From the NCBI GenBank assembly GCA_964487255.1, contig CAZAQV010000041.1, positions 1 through 30,116 on the forward strand: a stretch of DNA of 30,116 nucleotides, read 5' to 3'. The stretch comes from CAZAQV01 sp964487255 (GTDB taxonomy: Bacteria > Myxococcota_A > Polyangia > Polyangiales > CAZAQV01). The notes under the pieces are model-generated. The model saw nothing but the letters and a program-made list of their open reading frames with translations. It ran no database searches and was not told where the DNA came from. The position numbers and the translations under genes were made by a program. The number at the start of each line of letters is the position of its first letter. The first letter of the stretch is position 1. This document shows, piece after piece, positions 21,757 through 28,074 of the stretch.

Positions 21757-21954
21757 ATGCCGCACCAGATCGCCGAGCTGCTGGGCGTGTTCATCATCGT
21801 CGTGGGCTGCGGCACCATCGTGGGCGCCGCCTCGATGGTGTCGGTCGCGCTCGCCGTGCTCGCCGCCGGTGTCTTCCTGGTCGCCGGTGGGATCGTCGCG
21901 GTCTACGTCGCGGCAGCGCTCGAGCCACAGCCGAAGTCAGGTAGCCGGACGTGA
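21757..21954 (+). CDS. Small two-helix membrane protein between terminase and portal (65 aa)
   Basis: A short protein with two adjoining hydrophobic segments (about residues 8-30 and 32-54): LGVFIIVVGCGTIVGAASMV and LAVLAAGVFLVAGGIVAVYV. A short polar tail PQPKSGSRT follows. A CAGGAG ribosome site lies seven bases before the ATG. Its stop overlaps the portal GTG (GTGA), so it is translated with the head genes. It is not a recognised head protein. The hydrophobicity suggests a membrane or holin-like role, but there is no evidence for lysis. Confidence 0.65.
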   Translation: MPHQIAELLGVFIIVVGCGTIVGAASMVSVALAVLAAGVFLVAGGIVAVYVAAALEPQPKSGSRT

Positions 21955-23228
21955 CGCTACTCAACACCGTCCGTTCCGCGCGGCCGCGCGCCGGAGTGGA
22001 AGACCCCGACACGCCGCTGACCTCCGAGGCGCTGATCAACTACCTCGGGATCGAGCCGACGCACGCCGGCAAGAACGTCAACGAGGTCACCGCGCTCGGA
22101 ATGTCCGCGGTCTGGCGCGCCGTCCAGGTCTCCTGCAACGTGCCGGCCGCGCTGCCGCTCCACGCGTACCGCCAGATCGACGAGAACACGCGGATCAAGG
22201 CCGTCGGCCACGGCGCCCGGCTCCTCGACGATCCGCACCCAGACATGACGCCGTTCGAGCTGTGGCAGACGATCTACGTGCACAAGCGGCTGTGGGGCAA
22301 CGCCTACGTCCGCAAGCTGCGCAACCAGCTCGGTCAGATCGCCGAGCTATGGCCGGTCCACCCTGGCCGGGTGCGCGTCGGACGTGAGTCGGAAACGGGC
22401 CGGAAGGTCTACGCGATCGACGGTGGCCGCGAGGTTCTCTACGACGAGCAGATCCTGCACCTGCCGGGTCTCGGGTACGACGGCATCTGCGGGGTCTCCC
22501 CGATTCGCGCAGCGCGCCAGTCAATCGGCCTGGGGATCGCCGCAGAGGAGTTCGGCGCGAGGCTCTTCGGGTCCGGAGCACTGGCCACCGGCATCTTGCA
22601 GACCGAGCAGCGACTGACCCAGAAGCAGGCCGACGCCCTCGCCCAGCGCTGGAAGGACAAGCACGGCGGCCTGGCCGGAGCGCACGGCACGGTCGTGCTC
22701 GACAAGGGCGCCAACTTCACCCAGCTGACCATCCCACCCGAGGACGCGCAGTTCCTCGAGTCGCGACGCTTCCAGATCGTCGAGGTGTGCCGCTGGTTCG
22801 GGATCCCGCCGTTCCTCATGTTCGAGACCGAGAAGTCCACCAGCTGGGGCACCGGCCTGGAGCAGCAGGCGCTGGGGTGGGTCAAGTTCGACCTCAACCC
22901 CGAGCTGACCGCCATGGAGCAGCGGCTGACCAAGCACGTCCTCAAGCCCGCCGAGGTCTACGCCAGATACGGCGTCGAAGGCCTGCTGCGCGGCGACTCC
23001 AAGGCCCGCGCCGCCTTCTACCAAGCGCTGTGGAACCTCGGCGTCTTCTCCACCAACGAGATCCGCGCCTACGAGGAGCTGCCGCCGGTCGAGGGCGGCG
23101 ACGTCCGCTACCGGCCGCTGAACATGGGCGAGCTCGGCACGACCGACTCCGCCGACGTCGAGCCCACGCCGGCGCCCGACACCGACCCCGAGCCCCGCCC
23201 GACCGAACAGGAGCCCGCCGATGCGTGA
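21951..23228 (+). CDS. Portal protein, HK97 type
   Basis: A 425-residue portal subunit of the HK97/SPP1-like class. Family-like segments are visible: AVWRAVQVSCNVPAALPLH near the start, FELWQTIYVHKRLWGNAYV, the LWPVHPGRV and ILHLPGL stretch, SPIRAARQSIGLGIAAEEF, and FQIVEVCRWFGIPPFLM followed by the STSWGTGLEQQALGW clip/wing region. The C-terminus is disordered and acidic. It would form the dodecameric DNA gate at one capsid vertex. The GTG start overlaps the small membrane gene, and its end overlaps the protease gene by eight bases. Confidence 0.93.
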   Translation: MTLLNTVRSARPRAGVEDPDTPLTSEALINYLGIEPTHAGKNVNEVTALGMSAVWRAVQVSCNVPAALPLHAYRQIDENTRIKAVGHGARLLDDPHPDMTPFELWQTIYVHKRLWGNAYVRKLRNQLGQIAELWPVHPGRVRVGRESETGRKVYAIDGGREVLYDEQILHLPGLGYDGICGVSPIRAARQSIGLGIAAEEFGARLFGSGALATGILQTEQRLTQKQADALAQRWKDKHGGLAGAHGTVVLDKGANFTQLTIPPEDAQFLESRRFQIVEVCRWFGIPPFLMFETEKSTSWGTGLEQQALGWVKFDLNPELTAMEQRLTKHVLKPAEVYARYGVEGLLRGDSKARAAFYQALWNLGVFSTNEIRAYEELPPVEGGDVRYRPLNMGELGTTDSADVEPTPAPDTDPEPRPTEQEPADA

Positions 23229-24075
23229 CATCCCCGGCCTTCGCCCGCTGCTCGACCGGGCGTCCCTCCAGGCGAACGAGCAGCCGCGCTACCGCTTCCA
23301 CGGCCGGCGCAGCCCCGCCGACCGTGAGCGCACGCCAATCCTCAACAATGCGCCGTCCGGCGTCGTCGTCGACGGCGTCGCCACGCTGCGACTGTACGAG
23401 CCGATCGACTCCTGGGGCGGCGTGTGGGGGATCTCGGCCGTGGAGTTCGCGGAGGCACTCGACCAGGTCGCCGACGCGACCGAGATCCAGCTGCACATCA
23501 ACAGTCCCGGCGGCGAGGTGTGGGAGGCGCTGGCGATCCTGAACAACCTGCGCCAGCACCCCGCCAACGTGGTCGCCACGGTCGATGGAATCGCCGCCTC
23601 GGCCGCGAGCTTCATCGCCACCGCGGCCGACGAGACGATCATGGCGCCCAACTCACAGCTGATGATCCACGACGCGTGGGGCATCAGCATCGGGAACGCC
23701 GCCGACATGCACGCCTACGGCGACCTTCTCGACCAGGTCAGCGACAACATCGCCTCGATCTACGCGGCGAAGTCCGAGTCGCCGGTCGAGGAGTGGCGGG
23801 CCGTCATGCGCCGCGAGGCCTGGTACGTCGCCGACGAGGCAGTCGAGGCCGGCCTGGCCGACAAGGTCGCCGGCGAGGATCCCGAAGAGGATCCCGCCAA
23901 CGACTTCGACCTGAAGGGCGTCGGCATGAAGTACAACGGCCGCGGCGAGGCACCCCCGCCGCCGAAGCGTCCCGCCACGAAGGCATCCGCCGGGGCACCC
24001 ACACCCGACGACCGCGCGAAGCGCTTCCGGGCCCGCCGCCACGCCGAGAACGCCCGCAAGATCACCGCGGTCTGA
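23221..24075 (+). CDS. ClpP-like prohead protease
   Basis: A 284-residue serine protease of the phage ClpP/S14 type. The strand-turn INSPGGEVWEALAI (about 93-106) forms the oxyanion region. The nucleophile is S127 in GIAASAASF, and the catalytic histidine is H150 in LMIHDAWG. The acid is probably in the segment near 175-205. The N-terminus (1-45) is basic. The C-terminal 60 residues are a PPPPKR-type disordered basic tail that may bind the scaffold. It would process head proteins during prohead maturation. It overlaps the portal gene. Confidence 0.88.
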   Translation: MRDIPGLRPLLDRASLQANEQPRYRFHGRRSPADRERTPILNNAPSGVVVDGVATLRLYEPIDSWGGVWGISAVEFAEALDQVADATEIQLHINSPGGEVWEALAILNNLRQHPANVVATVDGIAASAASFIATAADETIMAPNSQLMIHDAWGISIGNAADMHAYGDLLDQVSDNIASIYAAKSESPVEEWRAVMRREAWYVADEAVEAGLADKVAGEDPEEDPANDFDLKGVGMKYNGRGEAPPPPKRPATKASAGAPTPDDRAKRFRARRHAENARKITAV

Positions 24076-24155
24076 ACCGGCCGCCCACCGAACTCCCCGC
24101 CGGGACTGGCCCGCCGGGAGATGTCCGCATGCCACCTCACAGAAAGGACGAGCGC

Positions 24156-25391
24156 ATGCCCACAACGCAGGACCTGCGGAACCAGCGGGCCAACCTCTGG
24201 GACCAGATGCAGGAGGTCATGGACGAGGCCGAGAAGAACGGCTGGTCCGGTGAGCTCGAGCAGAAGTACGACAGGCTCGAGGAGGACCTCGACGCCAAGG
24301 GCACCGAGATCGCTCGCCAGGAGCGCCACGAGAAGCGTGACGCCGAGCTCAACCGGGTCGACCGCTCCGGCGTCGTGCCGCCCGACGACGGCCCTGACGA
24401 CAACGCCGACGACAAGGCGTACGCCGAGGCGTTCGGCCGCTGGATCCGCAACGGAACCACGGGCGTCAGCTACGACGACCAGAAGCTGCTGCAGGCTCGG
24501 TTCGTCGAGGCACCGAAGGGCGCCCAGGGTGTCGGCACCGGTGGGGCCGGTGGGTACACCGTGCCCCCGGCGTTCCGGCAGAAGCTCATCGAGACGATGA
24601 ACTTCGTCGCCAACATGCGCACGCTCGCCGAGGTCATCTCGACCGAGACCGGCGCCGACCTGCCCTGGCCCACCGTCGACGACACCGCCAACGAGGGCGC
24701 GATCCTGGGCGAGAACACCCAGGACACCGAGCAGGACGTGACCTTCGGACAGGGCAACCTCGGGGCGTTCATGTACACCTCGAAGATCGTCCGGGTCAGC
24801 CTCCAGCTGCTCAACGACAACGCCTTCAGCCTCGAGACGTGGCTGGCGGGCGCGTTGGGCCGCCGAATCGGCCGGGTGCAGAACCGGCACTTCACCGTCG
24901 GCACCGGCACCGGTCAGCCCGACGGCATCATGACCTCGGCCACAGTCGGGGTCACCGCCTCCGCGGTCGCGGCCGTCACCTACGACGAGCTGGTGGATCT
25001 GACCGAGTCCGTGGACCCCGCGTACCTCGAGTCCGGGAATGCGCGGTGGATGATGGCTCAGGCCACCCGCAAGGGCCTCCGAAAGCTCAAGGACGGCCAG
25101 AACCGGCCGCTCTGGGAGCCCTCCCTGCAGGTCGGCACCCCGGACAGGCTGATGGGCTACGGACTCACGCTGAACAACTACGTGGCAGACCCGGCGGCCG
25201 ACGCCAAGTCGATCGGCTTCGGCGACGTCCGCGAGGCGTACGTCGTCCGCGATGTCCAGGACTTCGCGCTGATGCAGCTGCGTGAGCGGTACGCAGACTT
25301 CCTGCAGGTCGGCTTCCTCGGCTTCCAGCGCTCCGACGGCACCCTGCAGAACGCCGCGGCCTTCAAGACCCTGCAACAGGCCGCGGCCTGA
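24156..25391 (+). CDS. Major capsid protein, HK97 fold, with N-terminal scaffold domain
   Basis: A 411-residue protein. Residues about 1-65 form a charged coiled coil (LWDQMQEVMDEAEKNGW, LEQKYDRLEEDLDAK, IARQERHEKRD), like the HK97 delta domain that acts as scaffold. After a disordered segment, the HK97 core starts near 120 with GYTVPPAFRQKLIE. PWPTVDDTANEGAIL then NTQDTEQDVTF mark the E-loop/P-domain region, and QNRHFTVGTGTGQPDGIMTS and a C-terminal FALMQLRERYADFLQVGF match the capsid family. The ClpP-like protease upstream probably removes the N-terminal domain. The ATG at 24156 has an AAAGGA site; the open frame runs further upstream only as shadow. Confidence 0.92.
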   Translation: MPTTQDLRNQRANLWDQMQEVMDEAEKNGWSGELEQKYDRLEEDLDAKGTEIARQERHEKRDAELNRVDRSGVVPPDDGPDDNADDKAYAEAFGRWIRNGTTGVSYDDQKLLQARFVEAPKGAQGVGTGGAGGYTVPPAFRQKLIETMNFVANMRTLAEVISTETGADLPWPTVDDTANEGAILGENTQDTEQDVTFGQGNLGAFMYTSKIVRVSLQLLNDNAFSLETWLAGALGRRIGRVQNRHFTVGTGTGQPDGIMTSATVGVTASAVAAVTYDELVDLTESVDPAYLESGNARWMMAQATRKGLRKLKDGQNRPLWEPSLQVGTPDRLMGYGLTLNNYVADPAADAKSIGFGDVREAYVVRDVQDFALMQLRERYADFLQVGFLGFQRSDGTLQNAAAFKTLQQAAA

Positions 25392-25406
25392 CCCACGGGC
25401 TCCGGT

Positions 25407-25439
25407 GCCCTCGGTGCGAGTCCTGCCCGCACCGAGGGC
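25407..25439 (+). terminator. Strong hairpin after the major capsid gene
   Basis: GCCCTCGGTGCG (25407-25418) and CGCACCGAGGGC (25428-25439) form a perfect 12-bp stem with a nine-base loop, 16 bases after the capsid stop. There is no T tract, as is usual in high-GC actinomycetes. It may lower downstream transcription or stabilise the capsid mRNA. Confidence 0.65.
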
Positions 25440-25474
25440 CCGAAGCTGATCCCCGCAACGAGAGGAGCGCCGAC

Positions 25475-25642
25475 ATGGCGACCACGAAGAAGGAAGCCGA
25501 GGACCAGGCCCCGGAGCAGAGCTCCGAGAAGGCCGACGCCCCGGTCGAGCGCGGCAAGGACCGCGTCCAGATGGTCTCGCGCCGCGCCGACGGCAAGCCA
25601 GACCAGACCGAGGGCTTCGAGCACCTCGGCGCCGAGAAGTAG
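25475..25642 (+). CDS. Small charged head-region protein (55 aa)
   Basis: A 55-residue protein starting MATTKKEAEDQAPEQSSEK, with a middle VERGKDRVQMVSRRADGKPD and end GFEHLGAEK. It is charged and mostly disordered. It has a GAGAGGAG-type ribosome site about ten bases upstream, its own space between two strong hairpins, and a clean stop at 25640-25642. Small basic-acidic proteins between capsid and connector genes occur in other phages, sometimes as decoration or head-completion proteins. The role here is not shown. Confidence 0.65.
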   Translation: MATTKKEAEDQAPEQSSEKADAPVERGKDRVQMVSRRADGKPDQTEGFEHLGAEK

Positions 25643-25651
25643 CACCCGCTC

Positions 25652-25694
25652 CACCGTCCGCCCCGCGCAACCGAGCCCCGCGGGGCGGGCGGTG
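25652..25694 (+). terminator. Strong hairpin before the connector gene
   Basis: A 16-base left arm (25652-25667) pairs with 25679-25694, with one G-T wobble and an 11-base loop; it starts ten bases after the small head gene stop. The AGGAGG ribosome site (25703-25708) of the next gene follows, so the hairpin may shape translation or transcription of the connector operon. No T tract is present. Confidence 0.6.
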
Positions 25695-25713
25695 CCATCC
25701 CTAGGAGGTCCGC

Positions 25714-26061
25714 ATGCCCGTGACGATCAACGACCTCCGCGACGAGGTCGGCGCCGGCGCCGGCGCCACTGTGGACGCCAAGCTGACCCGCTGCCTCGCC
25801 GAAGCCACCAAGGATGTCACCGAGTACCTCGAGGGCAACCTCGACGACGTCAGTGTGGTGCCTACCGAGAAGCAGGATCAGGCGCTCTTGGTCGCCGCCG
25901 CCGACAACTGGTACCTCTCGGAGGCACCGAACGGCATCGTCAACCAGCAGTTCGACGTTGGCGCGGGCGAGGTCGGCAGCACGCCGATCAGGATCGGGCG
26001 CGATCCCCTGCGCAGTGTCCGACCGGTGCTGTCGCTCTGGATCGGTCCGGCCATCGGATGA
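25714..26061 (+). CDS. Head-tail connector (adaptor) protein
   Basis: A 115-residue protein with the helical layout of HK97 gp6-like adaptors: TINDLRDEVGAGAGATVDAKLTRCLAEATKDVTEYLEG, then EKQDQALLVAAADNWYLSEAPNG and a beta tail (TPIRIGRDPLRSVRPVLSLW). It follows portal and capsid and would attach below the portal. A strong AGGAGG site lies five bases before the ATG. The stop overlaps the next ATG. Confidence 0.75.
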   Translation: MPVTINDLRDEVGAGAGATVDAKLTRCLAEATKDVTEYLEGNLDDVSVVPTEKQDQALLVAAADNWYLSEAPNGIVNQQFDVGAGEVGSTPIRIGRDPLRSVRPVLSLWIGPAIG

Positions 26062-26447
26062 CCACACTCTCCGGTCTGCGTGCCGATCTGCGAACGAAGC
26101 TGACCAACGCCGGGTTCTTCGCCTTCACGATCATCCCGGAGAAGGTCTCGCCTCCCTTCGTTGCCGTCGCTCCCGACGACCCGTACATCGCGTATGAGGC
26201 CGGCGCCGGGCTCAGCTTCGGCGAGGCCTTCGTTCGCCACCGACTGGTGCTGGTGGTCGAAGCCGGATCGAACGACGTCAAGGCCGACGCGCTCGACGCG
26301 CTGATCCTCCAGGTCCTCGCGATCGACTTCGACCCGCACCAGGTCGTCAGCGTCGACGAGCCCGGCTCCATCCCGATCAACGGACAGACCCACCTGGGCA
26401 CGTCGGTGAACCTCATCGTCCCCGCAAACCTGCTGGAGGCACCGTGA
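26058..26447 (+). CDS. Head-tail connector or tail terminator-like protein
   Basis: A 129-residue protein. It has a helical start (LSGLRADLRTKLTNAG), a strand-rich centre (FAFTIIPEKVSPPFVAVAPDDPYI), the SFGEAFVRHRLVLVVEAGSNDVKADALDALI segment, and a C-terminal TSVNLIVPANLLE strand. This alpha/beta pattern with a V...H/R...LVLVV strand is that of tail-terminator (lambda U/gp17-like) proteins. It would close the tail tube or join it to the head. The ATG start is fixed by the ATGA overlap. Confidence 0.7.
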   Translation: MTTLSGLRADLRTKLTNAGFFAFTIIPEKVSPPFVAVAPDDPYIAYEAGAGLSFGEAFVRHRLVLVVEAGSNDVKADALDALILQVLAIDFDPHQVVSVDEPGSIPINGQTHLGTSVNLIVPANLLEAP

Positions 26448-26797
26448 CCGCGAAGAAGACCGCCTCAAGGAAGCCGGCCAAGAAGACCGCCGCGAAGACG
26501 TCGGCGCGCGACGACACCGCACTCCACGCGGCCATCCGTGCGGCTGAGGGCGCTGCGCAGCGTTCGGTCTGCAACGTGCCCGCCGGCGACCCGCCGGAGG
26601 ACCTGGTCGAGGCGCTCGAGCTCCGCGTCAAGGCCAATCTCGCCGCCACCGGCGGCAAGCCTCTCACAGCGTGCGGCGGCAGCAAGTCCGAAGTCGCCCG
26701 CCTCGAGGCGCCGTACCGCAAGCCCCGGGCCGCCGTCGTGGACCCGGAACCCGACGCGGCAACCGCCGACGTCGACCCCGCCAACGACAAGGAGTGA
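26444..26797 (+). CDS. Structural-region protein with basic Lys/Ala-rich start (117 aa)
   Basis: No family recognised. The N-terminus (about 1-25) is rich in K, A and T (TAKKTASRKPAKKTAAKTSARDD), like histone H1 tails, and may bind DNA. The middle is helical (DDTALHAAIRAAEGAAQRS, PEDLVEALELRVKANLAA). The C-terminus is proline/aspartate-rich. Its position between connector and tail genes suggests a minor head or tail protein. The GTG start overlaps the previous stop (GTGA). Three bases separate its stop from the next ATG. Confidence 0.6.
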   Translation: MTAKKTASRKPAKKTAAKTSARDDTALHAAIRAAEGAAQRSVCNVPAGDPPEDLVEALELRVKANLAATGGKPLTACGGSKSEVARLEAPYRKPRAAVVDPEPDAATADVDPANDKE

Positions 26798-26800
26798 GCA

Positions 26801-27220
26801 ATGGCGGCCATCGGAACACGCAAGCTGAAGCTGGAGGTCGACGCGGCGGAGCACACCGCCGAGGTCTCCAACGTCCGGATCACCTCTGCGGAGGCCGAGG
26901 CCGACTTCGTGTCGTTCGCCGACGCCGCAGCTGGAGGCGCGCGAGACTACGCCCTCGCGATCACCCTCACCCAGGACGCCGCGACCGGCACCCTGTGGTC
27001 GCAGATCTTCGACAACGCCGGCAGCGACGTCACGTACACGGTCATGCCGTACGGCAATGAGACGCCCACGACCGCTGAGCCGCACTTCACGGGCACCTGC
27101 ACCATCGTCGAGCCCGACGGAGACCTGATCGGCGGCGAGGCCAACGCGTCCAACACCGCGAAGATGACCGTCGAGGTGGAGTTCCCCTGCACCGGGAAGC
27201 CCACCAAGCAGACCGCCTGA
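26801..27220 (+). CDS. Major tail protein
   Basis: A 139-residue beta-rich protein that would polymerise into the tail tube. Strands typical of the phage tube fold are visible: TRKLKLEVDAAEHTAEVSNV, RDYALAITLTQDAATGTLW, YTVMPYGNE, PHFTGTCTIVEPDG and a last KMTVEVEFPCTGKP. It lies between the connectors and the tail chaperone frameshift, the usual place for this gene. An AAGGAG site is six bases before the ATG. It is short for the family, and no Ig-like extension is seen. Confidence 0.78.
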   Translation: MAAIGTRKLKLEVDAAEHTAEVSNVRITSAEAEADFVSFADAAAGGARDYALAITLTQDAATGTLWSQIFDNAGSDVTYTVMPYGNETPTTAEPHFTGTCTIVEPDGDLIGGEANASNTAKMTVEVEFPCTGKPTKQTA

Positions 27221-27233
27221 GCGTCGCCCGACC

Positions 27234-27620
27234 ATGGCTCGAACCTCCACGTCGCTGCGCGTCGAAGGCCTCAACGGGGTCATTCGCGCGCTGATTGCGA
27301 TGGGGCTCGAGGTCGACGACCTCAAGGACGCCTTCAGCAAGATCGCCCGGTTCGGCGAGGTCGAGGCTTCGCGTCTCGCGCCACGCCGGACCGGGCGGCT
27401 TGCTGCTGACGTCCGCGGGAACCGGGCCAAGAACAAGGCCGTCGTGGCCGCTGGCCGTGCCTCCGTCCCGTACGCCGGGCCGATCAACTACGGGTGGCCG
27501 GCCCGCGGCATCGCTCCCGCGCAGTTCATGCAGAAGGCCGACCAGGCCGTGCAGCCGTACGCGCTGCGCGTCCTCGAGGCAGACATCAACCAGAAGATCC
27601 GACAGAAGGGGCTCGCATGA
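27234..27620 (+). CDS. HK97 gp10-like minor tail or connector protein (128 aa)
   Basis: The protein has TSLRVEGLNGVIRALIAMG at the start, LKDAFSKIARFGEVEASRLAP, then the marker PRRTGRLAADVRGNRAKNKAVV and ASVPYAGPINYGWPARGIAP with QFMQKADQAVQP. The R.TGRLA plus Y...I.YG..ARGI..A.F pattern is that of the HK97-gp10/putative tail-component family. It is placed after the major tail protein, not before as in many phages. The ATG at 27234 has no clear ribosome site. The ATGA overlap at its end joins it to the tail chaperone. Confidence 0.72.
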   Translation: MARTSTSLRVEGLNGVIRALIAMGLEVDDLKDAFSKIARFGEVEASRLAPRRTGRLAADVRGNRAKNKAVVAAGRASVPYAGPINYGWPARGIAPAQFMQKADQAVQPYALRVLEADINQKIRQKGLA

Positions 27621-27946
27621 CCGCCAACACGCAGACCGAGGAGAAGTTCTCACTCGTCGACGAGATCCGGAGCCTGACCGGCTACGAGGAGCTGAAGATC
27701 GACGAGCGCTTCGGGCACCCGATCGGTGACCTGCTCGACGTCTCCCTCAACCGGGCCGGTCGCGCGGTCCTGTTCATCCATGGCGTCCGAGCGGGAAAGA
27801 AGGCCGGGGAGGCGTACAAGGCGACGATGGACCTCACGATCGGCGATGTCAGCCGGCTGTTTCAGACGGACGACGAGGACGAGGACGACTTCGATCCCGA
27901 CGACCCGGACACCGACCAGGGAAAAGACGACTCGCCCGTCGACTGA
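27617..27946 (+). CDS. Tail assembly chaperone, short form (gpG-like)
   Basis: A 109-residue protein with a helical start (FSLVDEIRSLTGYEELKIDERFG), an AGRAVLFIHGVRAGKKAGEAY centre and an acidic tail (TDDEDEDDFDPDDPDTDQGKDD). Position just before the tape measure gene and length fit the lambda gpG-like chaperone. A slippery heptamer near its end leads to a longer product. The ATGA overlap joins it to the gp10-like gene. Confidence 0.82.
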   Translation: MTANTQTEEKFSLVDEIRSLTGYEELKIDERFGHPIGDLLDVSLNRAGRAVLFIHGVRAGKKAGEAYKATMDLTIGDVSRLFQTDDEDEDDFDPDDPDTDQGKDDSPVD

Positions 27947-28071
27947 AGGCGCTCCAGCTCGCCAGCTGGTGCCTCAAAACGGGGCAGACGCCGGACGTCT
28001 ACTACCGGCTGACCTACCTCGAGCGCCAGGCGTTCGAGGAGCTTGCCGAAGCCAACGCTCGCAGGAGGTGA
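27617..28071 (+). CDS. Tail assembly chaperone, frameshifted long form (gpGT-like)
   Basis: Decoding 27617-27925 in frame 0, slipping back one base at the heptamer 27919-27925, then reading 27925-28071 in the -1 frame gives about 151 residues. The shifted part (RRLARRLKALQLASWCLK, then TPDVYYRLTYLERQAFEELA) has the YYxLTYLERQAF pattern of the T domain. It is not preceded by a start of its own and ends at TGA 28069-28071. Long and short forms together would coat the tape measure during tail assembly. Confidence 0.85.
27919..27925 (+). promoter_or_regulatory. Programmed -1 ribosomal frameshift site GGGAAAA
   Basis: The heptamer reads G_GGA_AAA in the chaperone frame, an exact X_XXY_YYZ slippery site. 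After a one-base slip, tRNAs re-pair as GGG and AAA. The -1 frame stays open to 28071 and codes a conserved-looking T domain, as in lambda G-T and many actinophages. The short frame stops 18 bases after the site. Confidence 0.88.
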
Positions 28072-28074
28072 CAC

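Noticed and set aside
23760..25670. 636-codon minus-strand open frame opposite the capsid gene
   Set aside because: Antisense to the protease/capsid genes and of shadow composition, with no motif or ribosome site.
25407..25694. The two hairpins as definite rho-independent terminators
   Set aside because: Neither has a T tract. I list them as possible terminators only, because processing or stability roles fit equally well.
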